64,000 nt of DNA from an uncultured Eubacterium sp. (GTDB lineage: Bacteria; Bacillota; Clostridia; Oscillospirales; Acutalibacteraceae), in assembly GCA_910583925.1 (NCBI GenBank), contig CAJTZJ010000007.1, forward strand, positions 1 to 64,000, read 5' to 3'. Made by a program: the position numbers and the translations under genes. Below are positions 25,877-35,381 of the stretch, piece by piece; the stretch's first letter is position 1; each line of letters starts with the position of its first letter. A model generated the notes under the pieces. The model was given only the letters and a program-made list of their open reading frames with translations, was not told the DNA's origin and did no database searches.

Positions 25877-25994
25877 TTTTAAGTTCTCCATATATATAAT
25901 TAAAAACATTATATCAAAATACTTTAGGTTTTTAAAGGCTTTTTTGTATGTTTTTAGTTTTTTCGGGTAAAAATAGAAACGGAGGTTGAAACAT

Positions 25995-27326
25995 ATGTCA
26001 TTTCGTAATACTATAAGACTTTTTTCTTACGCCGTTTGCATTGTTGCGGTGCTTGCAGCATATGCAATTATCGGAAACAATCAAAGCACGGCATATAAAA
26101 CAAAACTGGAGGCAGTTTATCAGCAAAGCTTAATGGAATTATCCGAATGTCTTGATTCGATTGAAACCAATTTAACAAAAAGCGGATATGCTGCAACGCC
26201 AACAATGATGGCAACGCTTTCGGAAGACTTATATTCCGAATGCAGCCTTGCAAAAAACGAGCTTTCACATTTGCCGATTGAACAGATGAATCTCAGCGGC
26301 ACATATAAGTTTTTGAGCCAGGCAGCCGATTATTCCCAATACCTTTCCGAAAAAACAAGAACAGGTACCGAGATAAGCAACGAGGAATATGAGAATATGC
26401 AGAAGCTTTTGGAATACGCCAAAAGCTATTCAAAAAGCGTTAATGAAATGGTAACAAGGTGTACAAACGGCGGAGATATTACAGGTAACGAGGTAAAGAG
26501 CAAAAATTCCAACGCAAATGTTGCTTCACTTTCCCTTGATTTCACACAGGCAGAAGAAGCCTTTGCAGATTATCCTACACTGATTTATGACGGCCCGTTT
26601 GCAGATGCCGTACTAAACCGAGAGCCTGCCGTTACGAAAGATGCTCCGGCAAAAACGAGAGATGAATGCCTTAAAACAGCAGCAAAGGCACTTTATGTTA
26701 ATACAGATAAGCTGACCTATTCCGGCGACAGCAACGGAGCTATTCCCTGCTATAACTATACAATGGACGGATACACGGTTGCTGTTTCAAAGGGCGGCGG
26801 ATATGTAGCTTATATTTTGGGAAGCGGCAAGGTTAATTCACAATCCATTACACAGGAAAATGCAGTTAATGTTGCAAAAGCATATCTTAAAAAGCTTGGA
26901 TATCAGGATATGGTGCAAACCTATTACGCAGTTGAAAACAATGTTTGTGTAATAAACTTTGCTTATGCAAAAAACAATGTCATTTATTATTCCGATTTAA
27001 TTAAGGTTGGCGTTTCTCTTGCAGACGGAAAAATCTATTCCCTTGAGGCAGATGGCTTTTTGACAAATCACAGAGAAAGAAATGATTTTTCAATGAAAAT
27101 TGCAGAAAAAGATTTGCGGAAAAAGATTTCAAGCCATGTAGAAATCATTTCATCAAGACACTGTGTTATTCCGAAAAAGAACGGCAAAGAAGCACCCTGC
27201 GTTGAGTATCATTGCAGAAACAAGGCTACCGGCGATGAGGTTTTGATTTATATTAATACAACTACCGGCGAAGAGGAAAATATTCTTATGCTTCTCTATT
27301 CCGATAACGGAACATTAACCAAATAA
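25995..27326 (+). CDS. ypeB: Germination protein YpeB
   Basis: A 443-aa membrane-anchored spore protein needed in Bacillus for stable incorporation of the cortex-lytic enzyme SleB. It has an N-terminal helix (SYAVCIVAVLAAYAIIG), a coiled-coil-rich N-domain and C-terminal PepSY-like repeats (ITQENAVNVAKAYLKKLGY). The ATG at 25995 follows GGAGG. Usually sleB is adjacent; here the neighbours are divergent proB and a lipoprotein gene, so sleB must be elsewhere if present. Confidence 0.87.
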   Translation: MSFRNTIRLFSYAVCIVAVLAAYAIIGNNQSTAYKTKLEAVYQQSLMELSECLDSIETNLTKSGYAATPTMMATLSEDLYSECSLAKNELSHLPIEQMNLSGTYKFLSQAADYSQYLSEKTRTGTEISNEEYENMQKLLEYAKSYSKSVNEMVTRCTNGGDITGNEVKSKNSNANVASLSLDFTQAEEAFADYPTLIYDGPFADAVLNREPAVTKDAPAKTRDECLKTAAKALYVNTDKLTYSGDSNGAIPCYNYTMDGYTVAVSKGGGYVAYILGSGKVNSQSITQENAVNVAKAYLKKLGYQDMVQTYYAVENNVCVINFAYAKNNVIYYSDLIKVGVSLADGKIYSLEADGFLTNHRERNDFSMKIAEKDLRKKISSHVEIISSRHCVIPKKNGKEAPCVEYHCRNKATGDEVLIYINTTTGEEENILMLLYSDNGTLTK

Positions 27327-27390
27327 TAAAAAATAATTTGAATAATAGATAATCAACAGACAATAATATAACAGAAAGGAAGTAGTTAAT

Positions 27391-27699
27391 ATGAAAACTA
27401 AAATCATAGTATTTGCACTTGCTTTTGCAGTTCTTGCCGCAATTTTTGTTGGCTGCAGTAAAAACAACAATGACACGGAAACTACAACAAACAACACAAC
27501 TTCAACCACAAGCACAACAGAAAATACAAGCAATATGATTGAAGATGATGCTACTGATGTCAGCGACGCAGCAGACGACATTGGCAATAATGCCAGCGAA
27601 GCAGTTTCCGATATCGGCGAAGCAGCAGACGATGCAGCAGACGGTGCAGGCAATGCAGCCAAAAAGGTTGGCGACGCAGCAAAAGATGCTTTAGGTTAA
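27391..27699 (+). CDS. Small low-complexity lipoprotein
   Basis: A 102-aa secreted lipoprotein: signal peptide with lipobox FVGC (Cys22), a Thr/Asn-rich linker, then a Gly/Ala/Asp-rich repetitive helix (SDAADDI, GEAADDAADGAGNAA). AGAAAGGAAG precedes the ATG. It follows ypeB by 64 bp and could be a co-transcribed spore-envelope protein (inference). No family recognised. Confidence 0.65.
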   Translation: MKTKIIVFALAFAVLAAIFVGCSKNNNDTETTTNNTTSTTSTTENTSNMIEDDATDVSDAADDIGNNASEAVSDIGEAADDAADGAGNAAKKVGDAAKDALG

Positions 27700-27718
27700 A
27701 CAATAAGCAAAAAGCACA

Positions 27719-27754
27719 AAAAAACGAACGGCTTTTACATCCGTTCGTTTTTTC
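27719..27754 (+). terminator. Intrinsic terminator of ypeB/lipoprotein
   Basis: ACGAACGG / CCGTTCGT stem, 9-nt loop, followed by TTTTTTC. Confidence 0.85.
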
Positions 27755-27768
27755 TTTGTCCATAAAAT

Positions 27769-27799
27769 CAATCCGTAAAGCAATAATGCTTTACGGATT
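27769..27799 (-). terminator. Hairpin downstream of the CD1247-type gene
   Basis: AATCCGTAAAGCA / TGCTTTACGGATT, nearly perfect with a 3-5-nt loop, on the far side of the convergent terminator. The minus-strand T-run is weak. Confidence 0.6.
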
Positions 27800-27810
27800 T
27801 AAAACATCAA

Positions 27811-28218
27811 TTATTCTTCGTCAGAATCCTCTTCACAATCACATGAAAGCTCAAATTCAAGATATTCACCGCAGGAAGGACATTCAATGCCACCCTCTTC
27901 AATTGTGCATTCATCAACAACGATTGCTTCGCCGCAAGCAGGGCATTCAAGCTCATATTCACAGCAGTCATCATCGCAGCAATCACAGTCACAATCGCAG
28001 TCATCATCAAGGTAATCCTCAACATCTGCAAGCGCCTCGTCAATTTCATCAACCTGCTCTTCAACAGCATCAATTTCCTCATAAATATCATCAATATCAT
28101 CAACAATATTTTCAATTACCTCAATAATTGCTTTATAAATTTTTGCTTCTGATTCATTTTTAACCTCAAGACCGTCAATAAGACCCTTAAGATATCCAAG
28201 ACTTTCAATCGTATTCAT
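27811..28218 (-). CDS. CD1247-type acidic protein with zinc ribbon
   Basis: A 135-aa clostridial protein. Residues 1-60 match the CD1247 N-terminal domain (YLKGLIDGLEVKNESEAKIYKAIIEVIENI). A very acidic Asp/Cys cluster follows (DDDCDCDCDCCDDDCC), then a CPACG...CPSCG zinc ribbon and an acidic end. GGAGTAG precedes the ATG. Function unknown; it is the last gene of the efp-side run and ends at a hairpin. Confidence 0.75.
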   Translation of the reverse strand: MNTIESLGYLKGLIDGLEVKNESEAKIYKAIIEVIENIVDDIDDIYEEIDAVEEQVDEIDEALADVEDYLDDDCDCDCDCCDDDCCEYELECPACGEAIVVDECTIEEGGIECPSCGEYLEFELSCDCEEDSDEE

Positions 28219-28237
28219 AAATATCTACTCCTTTTAA

Positions 28238-28795
28238 TTATGCTCTTTCCATATATTCACAGGTTCTTGTGTCAACACGGATAGAATCGCCCTCATTAAT
28301 GAAAAGAGGAACACGGATTTCTGCGCCTGTTTCAAGAGTTGCAGGCTTAAGTGTATTTGTAGCAGTATTGCCCTTGAAGCCCGGATCTGTTTTTGTAACC
28401 TCAAGTGTAACAAATGTCGGAGGCTCAACGCCGAACACCTTACCTTTATAAGAAAGAATACGGCAAACATCATTTTCCTTAACAAATCTGAAATTATCGC
28501 TTAAATCAGCCTCTGCAACTGGAACCATATCGAATGTTTCCTGATCCATGAAATAATAAAGACCATCATCACTGTATGAATAAACCATTTCTTTTCTTTC
28601 AATAAAAGCTGTTGGAAACTTAGCTGATGGATTATAGCTTTTTTCTGTAACTGCACCTGTAATAACATTCTTTGTTTTTGTTCTTACGAAAGCAGCACCC
28701 TTGCCAGGTTTTACATGCTGAAACTCGATAACCTGAAGAACATTTCCATCCTCTTCAAAAGTAACGCCGTTTCTGAAATCACCTGCTGATACCAT
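28238..28795 (-). CDS. efp: Translation elongation factor P
   Basis: EF-P (185 aa) relieves ribosome stalling at polyproline stretches. It shows the three beta-barrel order, with the tip loop KPGKGAAFVRTKTKN (modified Lys side) and the C-terminal GDSIRVDTRTCEYMERA signature. GGAGGT precedes the ATG. It lies 20 bp upstream of the CD1247-type gene and follows aroQ. Confidence 0.96.
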   Translation of the reverse strand: MVSAGDFRNGVTFEEDGNVLQVIEFQHVKPGKGAAFVRTKTKNVITGAVTEKSYNPSAKFPTAFIERKEMVYSYSDDGLYYFMDQETFDMVPVAEADLSDNFRFVKENDVCRILSYKGKVFGVEPPTFVTLEVTKTDPGFKGNTATNTLKPATLETGAEIRVPLFINEGDSIRVDTRTCEYMERA

Positions 28796-28840
28796 AAAAA
28801 TATACCTCCGTTAATTGTTTTTATTTTTTACTAATCTATT

Positions 28841-29281
28841 TTATAATATTTCCATTAATAAATCAATACCCATTTTATAGCTGTCTTTGCCATAGCCGCA
28901 GATTTGTTTTACACAGACATCCGTTATAACGGAAATCTTTCTGAAATCCTCCCTTTTATGAATATCGCTCATATGAACTTCAACAAAAGGAGTAAAATCA
29001 GCCACTGCCTCTATTGCATCACGGATTGCATAGGAATAATGCGTATAAGCGCCTGCATTTATAACTACACCGTCAAACTCATCCTTGCTTTCATGGATAA
29101 TGTCAATAATATCGCCCTCGTGGTTAGACTGAAAGAACGATACCTTTGCGCCGTTTGCCCTGCCGTAGACTTTTAATTCATCGTTAATCTGCTTTAAGGT
29201 TTCGCCGCCGTAAACATTCTTCTTTCTGATTCCCGTCATATTAAGATTAGGGCCGTTTAAAACAAGAATTTTCTTCATCAT
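28841..29281 (-). CDS. aroQ: Type II 3-dehydroquinate dehydratase
   Basis: Shikimate-pathway enzyme (146 aa). Active-site elements: VLNGPNLNMTGIRKKNVYG, FQSNHEGDIID, INAGAYTHYSYAIRDA, and VHMSDIHKREDFRKIS. It precedes efp, a common clostridial order (aroQ-efp). Confidence 0.96.
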   Translation of the reverse strand: MMKKILVLNGPNLNMTGIRKKNVYGGETLKQINDELKVYGRANGAKVSFFQSNHEGDIIDIIHESKDEFDGVVINAGAYTHYSYAIRDAIEAVADFTPFVEVHMSDIHKREDFRKISVITDVCVKQICGYGKDSYKMGIDLLMEIL

Positions 29282-29313
29282 ACCACACCATTAGTATTTC
29301 CAAAAAATTTTAA

Positions 29314-29335
29314 GGGGAAGCAAATTTTGCTCCCC
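29314..29335 (-). terminator. Intrinsic terminator of rpsU
   Basis: GGGGAGCAAAA / TTTGCTTCCCC stem read on the minus strand, followed by TTAAAATTTTTT. Confidence 0.8.
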
Positions 29336-29352
29336 CTGATATGTATAATCTA

Positions 29353-29529
29353 TTACTTATACTTTCTTTTACGAGCAGCCTCGCTCTTCTTTTTACGAGC
29401 AACTGATGGCTTTTCATAATGCTCTCTTTTGCGAACTTCCTGAATAATACCATCACGAGAAGTCTGACGCTTAAAGCGGCGAAGTGCGCTATCAAGAGTC
29501 TCATTATCTTTGATTTTAACCTGGCTCAC
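29353..29529 (-). CDS. rpsU: 30S ribosomal protein S21
   Basis: A 58-aa protein from a GTG start at 29527-29529 with GGAGGG upstream. It reads SQVKIKDNETLDSALRRF, KRQTSRDGIIQEVRKREHYE and ends in the basic RKKKSEAARKRKYK, the complete S21 pattern. It has a consensus promoter and terminator of its own. Confidence 0.94.
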   Translation of the reverse strand: MSQVKIKDNETLDSALRRFKRQTSRDGIIQEVRKREHYEKPSVARKKKSEAARKRKYK

Positions 29530-29592
29530 TTAATTCCCTCCCTCCGACCTGTCTGTCAGGGGTATTTGAATACGCTTTCATATTCTGCGAAG

Positions 29593-29621
29593 ATTATATA
29601 CAAATAAATTTAAAAAGTCAA
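29593..29621 (-). promoter_or_regulatory. rpsU promoter
   Basis: Minus strand -35 TTGACT (29616-29621), 17-bp spacer, -10 TATAAT (29593-29598), about 65 bp before the GTG start. A small CCTG/CAGG hairpin lies in the leader near 29550-29562. Confidence 0.75.
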
Positions 29622-29684
29622 GTATTTTATCAAATTATGTATAAATATGTTTATATTTTTAACTTTCGTGATAAATTTTTGTTA

Positions 29685-30197
29685 TTATTTTTTAGTTGTT
29701 GAGCCGAAACCGCCGTCACGAACACCATCCGTATTATCATCGAAGGTAATGCCGAACTGAAGAAAAATCCCCTGAGCAAAACCATCGCCGCCCAAAAGCT
29801 CAACAGTATGTCCGACATCATGTGCATCGCAGGAAAGCTTTATCATAATATGCCCTTCATTTGAAGAATTATAATAATCGGCATCAATAATGCCAACCGT
29901 ATTATCAAGCTGAACTCTGTGTTTAAAGCCAAGACCGGAGCGAGGATAGATTTTAAGCACCCAGCCATCACAGATTTTTGAACGGATACCTGTTGGAATA
30001 AGAACAGATTTGCCCTTTTCTATTTTGATATCGGCAGGCGCAAAAAAATCATAGCCGGCTGAGCCTGTTGTTGCTCGTTTCGGCATTTTTATTGCATCGT
30101 AAACAGCCTTAACATCTTCGGTTTCGGGAAAATTCTTTTTCCATGCCTCTTCAAACTGAGCAAAGCTTACCTTTTCAAAAGCAGCAATTTTTTCCAT
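29685..30197 (-). CDS. dut: dUTP diphosphatase (trimeric dUTPase family)
   Basis: A 170-aa enzyme removing dUTP and making dUMP. The five dUTPase motifs appear: GSAGYDFFAPADI, PRSGLGF, NTVGIIDADYY, a lysine-strand FAQGIFLQF and the C-terminal RDGGFGSTTK arm. The N-terminal 40 residues are an extension (EKIAAFEKVSFAQFEEAWKK) seen in some clostridial forms. The ATG at 30195-30197 follows AGAGGTG. Confidence 0.92.
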   Translation of the reverse strand: MEKIAAFEKVSFAQFEEAWKKNFPETEDVKAVYDAIKMPKRATTGSAGYDFFAPADIKIEKGKSVLIPTGIRSKICDGWVLKIYPRSGLGFKHRVQLDNTVGIIDADYYNSSNEGHIMIKLSCDAHDVGHTVELLGGDGFAQGIFLQFGITFDDNTDGVRDGGFGSTTKK

Positions 30198-30206
30198 AAG
30201 TAACAC

Positions 30207-30499
30207 CTCTTAAAAAAATACATATTCATTGTAGCATAACAACGGCAGGATAGACAAGCATTATTTTAAACCGATAGTGCTGAACAATTAAAGCAGACAA
30301 GCAATGTTCAGCTCCGAGAACGGATTGTTTAAAAACATTTCGTATTATGAAAAGCCAAAGGGCATCCCTTTCGGAACGCCCTTTGACTTTGATGGGGTTT
30401 TAAATTATGCGAAGCAGCAAAGAATAATCATAGACTGATTCTTAACTTTCTTCAACTGCTTCATATCCGCTTTCCTTTTACAGAAAGCAAATAAGCATT
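30207..30499. other. Intergenic stretch without a gene
   Basis: No convincing coding frame, RNA gene or repeat is seen apart from the terminator at 30351-30390 and the short region carrying the end signals of the yxeA gene. Confidence 0.5.
30351..30390 (-). terminator. Terminator of the yxd-like ABC operon
   Basis: GTCAAAGGGC / GCCCTTTGGC stem on the minus strand with a 14-nt loop and a following TTTTC, about 110 bp after yxeA. Confidence 0.7.
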
Positions 30500-30874
30500 T
30501 TATTTCTGAGGTGCAGTAAAACGGACCTGAACCTCTTGCGGAAGCTCATTGTACTGAACCTCTTTCCAATCAACAACACCCTGAACAGATTTTACGGTTA
30601 AGCATATAAATGCGCCTTCCTTCAATTCTTTTTCTGTTCCGAATTTTACAGTTTTCGGCTTTCCTTTTTCATTATAGGAAACAAGTTCATAGGAATAGCT
30701 CATTCCGCCGCTGAAATCAATAACACCGCCGTTTGACTGTATCTGCTCCACCTTGCTGTTATCAATCTGAGTATAATAATAACCTGCATCCGAATAAAAC
30801 TTAATACCGAAACAGGCTATTACAGCTATGATTACTGCCGTAATTCCGATGCCGATAATTTTTTTGCTTTTCAT
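30500..30874 (-). CDS. yxeA: YxeA-like (DUF1093) membrane-anchored protein
   Basis: A 124-aa protein with an N-terminal helix (IIGIGITAVIIAVIACFGI) and a DUF1093/YxeA domain (YYYTQIDN, YSYELVSYNEKGKPKTVKFGTEKELKEGAFI, KEVQYNELP). The final position after ATPase and permease genes matches the yxdJKLM-yxeA cluster of Bacillus subtilis, which responds to cationic peptides. Its molecular role is unknown. Confidence 0.78.
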   Translation of the reverse strand: MKSKKIIGIGITAVIIAVIACFGIKFYSDAGYYYTQIDNSKVEQIQSNGGVIDFSGGMSYSYELVSYNEKGKPKTVKFGTEKELKEGAFICLTVKSVQGVVDWKEVQYNELPQEVQVRFTAPQK

Positions 30875-30890
30875 TGCAGCACTGCCTCCT

Positions 30891-33515
30891 TTAAGTAATG
30901 TCCTGTTTCAGTGTTTCGATAATAGAATCCTTCTTTATTTTCTTAACGGAATAAAGCATTGAGAAACCGATAATCAGGAACACTGCCAGAATAACACCAG
31001 CATACATAATGTAATCAATTTCAAACGGAACATCGCCTCTGCCAACCATCTTATTGAGTCCGAAGCTGATAAGAAGGCTTAACGGAACGGAAACGATAAG
31101 TGCATTCAAGCCATAAAACAGACTTTCAAGGCAAACCATTTTATAAAAGCCCTTTTGTGTTGCACCGACTGATTTAAGCATTGCAAATTCTTTTCTTCGT
31201 AATGCTATGCTTGTTGAAATTGTATTGATAATATTTGCTACCGTTATCATCGTTATAAGCGTAATAAAGCCGTAAACAAACACCTGAAGAACAAAAAGAA
31301 TGGTGTTGATGGATTCCAGATTTTCGGCTATATCATAAACATTTGCCTGCAAACCATTATCATCGCTGTATTTTGAAATCTTTTCAGCAACATCCTTATG
31401 TGTATCAGTTACTACAACTAAACTCGTCCATACTTCATCGGAAAGAACATTGTTTACGGAATGTATAGCACTATAAGGAACATATGCAGCAAAATAATTC
31501 TTAGGAACCAAAGAAAACAATTCATTATCTGATTTATAATCAACAAGATTTTCTACCTGATAATAATACATTATTTCATTTCCATCATCATCCGCAGTTA
31601 CAAACCATTGCATTCTGCTGCCGATTGCTTTATCGCTGAAAACGCCTGATCCGCCTGTTGACCTGCTTAAATTATTAAGAACAACCATTTTAACGCTGTT
31701 ATTTTCAACATTATAATATGGCTTATTATCAATACCGCTGTCCTCACAAAGCTGATTGAACATATCGTCTTCAATGACAAAAAGCATCATCGTTTTATTG
31801 GACTTCCATAAATTTTTATACGCATTTGTCAAAGTTTCATCAGACCCGAGTGCATTTTCATAATCTGCAGGGTAATCCTTGCCTAAGAACAGCTGTGAGC
31901 TATCAAGGCTATAAGCATTATCTACATTATCCATATCAAGAATTGCTTTCTTAAGATCATCCATATCATCATACTTACAAACAACCTGAATCTGATAAGA
32001 AACATTCATATCATTATTTACTCTTGTAAACATATCGCAGAAATAATTTACGGAAAGGAAAAGGATAACCGAAATTGCAATTGAAGCAGTAATAACCCGT
32101 GACTTTCTTCCGTTTCGCTTAAGATTCTTATGCGCAAGCTCGCCCTCATAACCGAAAATTTTACGAATATACTTCGGCGATTTAACCTTCTTGGCTTTAA
32201 GCTTAATTTCAGTATTTTGTCTTAATGCCTCAACAGGCGTAATGGAAGAAGCTTTGTTGGCCGGAATCACCGCAGAAATAAAAATTGTAATCAGACTGAA
32301 AACAACTACACCAACAATTGCCCATAACGGAACAACTGCTTTAAATTCTACTGCAGAATCCTCAACGCCCGTAAGCATTCCCGTTTCAATAATTTTTTTG
32401 CCTACAATCTCAAGTGTTACACCGATACCGATAATACCGCCGATAATACCGAGAGGAATACCAGCCAAACCAAGAACAGCACCTTCAAAATAAACGGATT
32501 GCTTTTTCTGCCTTTTCGTTGCACCGACACTGCCGAGCATTCCAAGATACCTTGTTCTTTCCGAAAGTGACATACCGAATGAATTATAAATAAGAACAAC
32601 AGATGCAATCATAATAATAATCAGAACAACTATACCCATTGGCATAATAGTTGTTGCCAGTACGCTTTCACTGTCTATTGCAAGCTTTGACTGCAGATAA
32701 TCTTTATTAATCTCCATCTGTTCGCTGCCGTATTCTACACCAATCGTTTCCGAAATATCTTCAATCACATCAAGTGATTTATAATTAGCATTTTTAAGTG
32801 TTACGGTTGCATTCACAGCTGACTTCTTTTCTTCGGAGCTTAATCCGCGAACTATTTTTCCGTTCCTTCTTGTTGGATTATTATTATAAAGAATTCCGAC
32901 GATTTTGAACTGTGCTTCATAAGCAGGAGCAAACTTCTCATCGGAATCACCGCCGCTTCCCTTATAATGCTCTTTATTCGTTACCGAATTACCGTTCTCG
33001 TCATCCATTTCATACTCATAATATCTTTCTCCCAGCTGAACGGTAACAGTATCGCCGATTTTCCAATCAAGATTATTCTTTTCAAGCAAGGACTGCTCAA
33101 CGGCAATTTCATGCTCATTTTTAGGAAGCTCTCCATCCATTTTACCTGTCAGCATCTGCTTAAGATTTGTTTCATCGCCCGCATAAATATTGCCTACACG
33201 AGCACTGTTTGCCGAATCCGAATCAAGCTTAAATCCATCACTTTCTTCCGGCAAATCAATATATAATCCGACTTCGTCTATTCTGTCGTCTGCCTTTAAA
33301 GCAGATATCTGTTCATTACTTAATGCGTAATACTCTACATGCTTATTGCCTGCCTGAAAAATTGTTGTATCACCATAGAATTTCATAAATGACGCAATAC
33401 TTACAAACACTGCAGTTATCATAGCAACCGAAACGCAGATACCAAGCGTTGTTATAATCGTTCTGCCTTTGTTTTCTTTGAGGTGGCGAAGCGTTAACTT
33501 ATTAACTATGTTCAC
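30891..33515 (-). CDS. FtsX-family ABC transporter permease
   Basis: An 874-aa permease with two MacB/FtsX-like halves. Each has a membrane helix, a large extracytoplasmic domain, and a C-terminal helix bundle (VVLIIIMIASVVLIYNSF..., VYGFITLITMITVANIINT...). The sequence YLGMLGSVGATKRQKK / FAMLKSVGATQKGF is the coupling motif to the ATPase. It is larger than YxdM (about 620 aa). It overlaps its ATPase by 4 bp. By family it acts in antimicrobial-peptide or lipid-related efflux or sensing. Confidence 0.87.
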   Translation of the reverse strand: MNIVNKLTLRHLKENKGRTIITTLGICVSVAMITAVFVSIASFMKFYGDTTIFQAGNKHVEYYALSNEQISALKADDRIDEVGLYIDLPEESDGFKLDSDSANSARVGNIYAGDETNLKQMLTGKMDGELPKNEHEIAVEQSLLEKNNLDWKIGDTVTVQLGERYYEYEMDDENGNSVTNKEHYKGSGGDSDEKFAPAYEAQFKIVGILYNNNPTRRNGKIVRGLSSEEKKSAVNATVTLKNANYKSLDVIEDISETIGVEYGSEQMEINKDYLQSKLAIDSESVLATTIMPMGIVVLIIIMIASVVLIYNSFGMSLSERTRYLGMLGSVGATKRQKKQSVYFEGAVLGLAGIPLGIIGGIIGIGVTLEIVGKKIIETGMLTGVEDSAVEFKAVVPLWAIVGVVVFSLITIFISAVIPANKASSITPVEALRQNTEIKLKAKKVKSPKYIRKIFGYEGELAHKNLKRNGRKSRVITASIAISVILFLSVNYFCDMFTRVNNDMNVSYQIQVVCKYDDMDDLKKAILDMDNVDNAYSLDSSQLFLGKDYPADYENALGSDETLTNAYKNLWKSNKTMMLFVIEDDMFNQLCEDSGIDNKPYYNVENNSVKMVVLNNLSRSTGGSGVFSDKAIGSRMQWFVTADDDGNEIMYYYQVENLVDYKSDNELFSLVPKNYFAAYVPYSAIHSVNNVLSDEVWTSLVVVTDTHKDVAEKISKYSDDNGLQANVYDIAENLESINTILFVLQVFVYGFITLITMITVANIINTISTSIALRRKEFAMLKSVGATQKGFYKMVCLESLFYGLNALIVSVPLSLLISFGLNKMVGRGDVPFEIDYIMYAGVILAVFLIIGFSMLYSVKKIKKDSIIETLKQDIT

Positions 33516-34195
33516 TGCCTAATCACCTCATCCTTAACAATTTTACCGTCCTCAATTGCAATGATTCGGTCTGCACTGAGCGCAATTCTGTCATCATGTG
33601 TAATGATAATAACAGTCTGGTTATTTTCTTTATTGATTGTTCTGAGCAAATCAACAATTTCCTTGCTGTTTTTGCTGTCAAGATTACCTGTCGGCTCATC
33701 AGCAAGCACAAGTGCCGGATTATTCATAAGCGCTCTGCCGATTGAAACTCTTTGCTGCTGACCGCCTGAAAGCTGATTCGGAAGATGCTTTATTCTTTCC
33801 TTTAAACCAAGAGAATCAACAAGAAGATCAAGCTTTTTCTTGTTTACATTCTGACCGTCAAGCAGAAGAGGGAGTGTAATATTTTCTTCTACATTTAAAA
33901 TAGGAATTAAATTATAGAACTGATAGATAAGCCCTATTTGTCTGCGTCGGAAAATTGCAAGAGCCGTTTCATCAAGCTTTGAAATATCTGTTCCCTCAAT
34001 AAAAACATTACCGCTTGTTGCTTTATCAACACCGCCTAAAATATGAAGCAGCGTTGATTTTCCGGAACCGGACGGACCGATAATTGCAACAAACTGACCC
34101 TTGGGCACTGAAAATGAAACATTATCAAGTGCCTTTACCATTGTGTCACCCTTACCATAGGTTTTTGTTAAATTTTGAACTTTAAGTATTTCCAT
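33512..34195 (-). CDS. ABC transporter ATP-binding protein
   Basis: A 227-aa MacB/LolD-type ATPase with Walker A GPSGSGKST, Q-loop YQFYNLIP, signature LSGGQQQRVSIGRA, Walker B LVLADEPTGNLD and H-loop IIITHD. It powers the FtsX-family permease whose start it overlaps. The promoter region upstream carries a response-regulator-like box at 34265. Confidence 0.94.
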   Translation of the reverse strand: MEILKVQNLTKTYGKGDTMVKALDNVSFSVPKGQFVAIIGPSGSGKSTLLHILGGVDKATSGNVFIEGTDISKLDETALAIFRRRQIGLIYQFYNLIPILNVEENITLPLLLDGQNVNKKKLDLLVDSLGLKERIKHLPNQLSGGQQQRVSIGRALMNNPALVLADEPTGNLDSKNSKEIVDLLRTINKENNQTVIIITHDDRIALSADRIIAIEDGKIVKDEVIRQ

Positions 34196-34264
34196 AATGA
34201 AATCTCCTTTCGTTTACAATGCCAAGTTTACTGCTGTTAACTTACAGTTAAGTGACATTTTTCA

Positions 34265-34278
34265 TTACAATTTTGTAA
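34265..34278. promoter_or_regulatory. Near-palindromic box upstream of the ABC operon
   Basis: TTACAATTTTGTAA. A near-identical box, TTACTATTTTGTAA, lies upstream of the response regulator gene at 36126-36139 in the same orientation. Both are in promoter regions of the same system, so they are candidate binding sites for its response regulator. Confidence 0.5.
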
Positions 34279-34286
34279 TTTTAAAC

Positions 34287-34307
34287 GGGCGGATATGAAA
34301 TCCGCCC
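34287..34307 (-). terminator. Hairpin between the kinase and ABC genes
   Basis: GGGCGGAT / ATCCGCCC with a 5-nt loop. It lies downstream of the histidine kinase on the minus strand, before the ABC operon promoter; the following T-run is short. Confidence 0.65.
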
Positions 34308-34379
34308 TTATAATATATGAATCTGTAAGAAGTAAGCTGTTTTCTTCTCCATTTTTTTGTAAAGCCAACATCCTTTACA

Positions 34380-35381
34380 TCAAACAATTACCTTATGTAT
34401 TGTTATTTCAAACTCTGTTCCGTAGTTTTCAGCGCTTTGAACCTCTACAATAGAATTTTGATTATTAAATATTGCTTTACTTAGAGCAAGACCGATACCG
34501 ACACTTGATTCATTATGGTTTTTGCCCTGATAAAATCGTTCAAACACATGCGGCAGGTCTTCCTTCAAAATGCCCGAACCGTTATCCTTAATATGAATTT
34601 TTGTAAAAACAGCCGTTTCCTCGGCAAAAACTTTTACATATCCGCCATTGGCTGTATGTTCTATACAATTTTTTATTATATTGGACACCGCCTCTATATA
34701 CCAGTTCCCATCAACACAAACAAAAATCTTATCATCACATTCAACACTTAAATCAATATTATTTATTTCCGCATTCAGAAGAAACGGCTGGACAGACCTT
34801 TGAAGAATACTTTTAAGGCTTACATTGCTGTTCTTGAATTCCGTAGCACCTGCATCAATTTTGGAAAGCTTCAGCAAAGTTACAATAAGCCAATTCATCC
34901 GGGAAAGCTGATCCTCAATAACCTTTGAAAACTCCTTTCGCTTTTCCTCATTCTCTTCATTCTTCAGCAAATCAGACATCATTGTAATGGATGTTATAGG
35001 CGTTTTAAGCTGATGAGAAATATCGGCAAGTGACTCAGCAAGATAGTTTTTATCCTTTAAAAGCAACTCCTGCTGTGAACGAAGTGTAACAATAATTTTA
35101 TACAAATTATTCTTTATTATACTCAATTCGCCCTCGCTGTTATCCCTTATATCCAAATCATAATCACCGCTGATTATGGAATTAAGATAGATATTCAGAT
35201 TTTTGATTGTATTTATCCTTTTATATGTAATTATCAAAAACATTATGATAATCAAAGCAGATACAGCAAGAAAAACGAAAGCGCATTTTTCATTTCTCTT
35301 GAAAATTGTAAAAAAGCCTGCTGCAACAGCAATAAATGATATTGCCAAAACAAGACTTAAATCCTTATTCATTTTAATCAT
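34380..35381 (-). CDS. Sensor histidine kinase, short-loop (YxdK/BceS-like)
   Basis: A 333-aa kinase. Two N-terminal helices are separated by a very short loop, the layout of intramembrane-sensing kinases that depend on an ABC transporter. A HAMP-like segment follows, then the H-box ADISHQLKTPIT, N-box IIKNCIEHTA, and G-box KDNGSGI...GIGLALSKAI. It overlaps the response regulator by 4 bp. Confidence 0.87.
   Translation of the reverse strand: MIKMNKDLSLVLAISFIAVAAGFFTIFKRNEKCAFVFLAVSALIIIMFLIITYKRINTIKNLNIYLNSIISGDYDLDIRDNSEGELSIIKNNLYKIIVTLRSQQELLLKDKNYLAESLADISHQLKTPITSITMMSDLLKNEENEEKRKEFSKVIEDQLSRMNWLIVTLLKLSKIDAGATEFKNSNVSLKSILQRSVQPFLLNAEINNIDLSVECDDKIFVCVDGNWYIEAVSNIIKNCIEHTANGGYVKVFAEETAVFTKIHIKDNGSGILKEDLPHVFERFYQGKNHNESSVGIGLALSKAIFNNQNSIVEVQSAENYGTEFEITIHKVIV

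Noticed and set aside
27661..27800. CRISPR-like repeats around the closely spaced hairpins
   Set aside because: These are two different terminators of convergent genes, not a repeat-spacer series.
27756..28127. Plus-strand frame rich in His/Gln opposite the CD1247-type gene
   Set aside because: Antisense reading of the acidic, Cys-rich gene; composition is an artefact.
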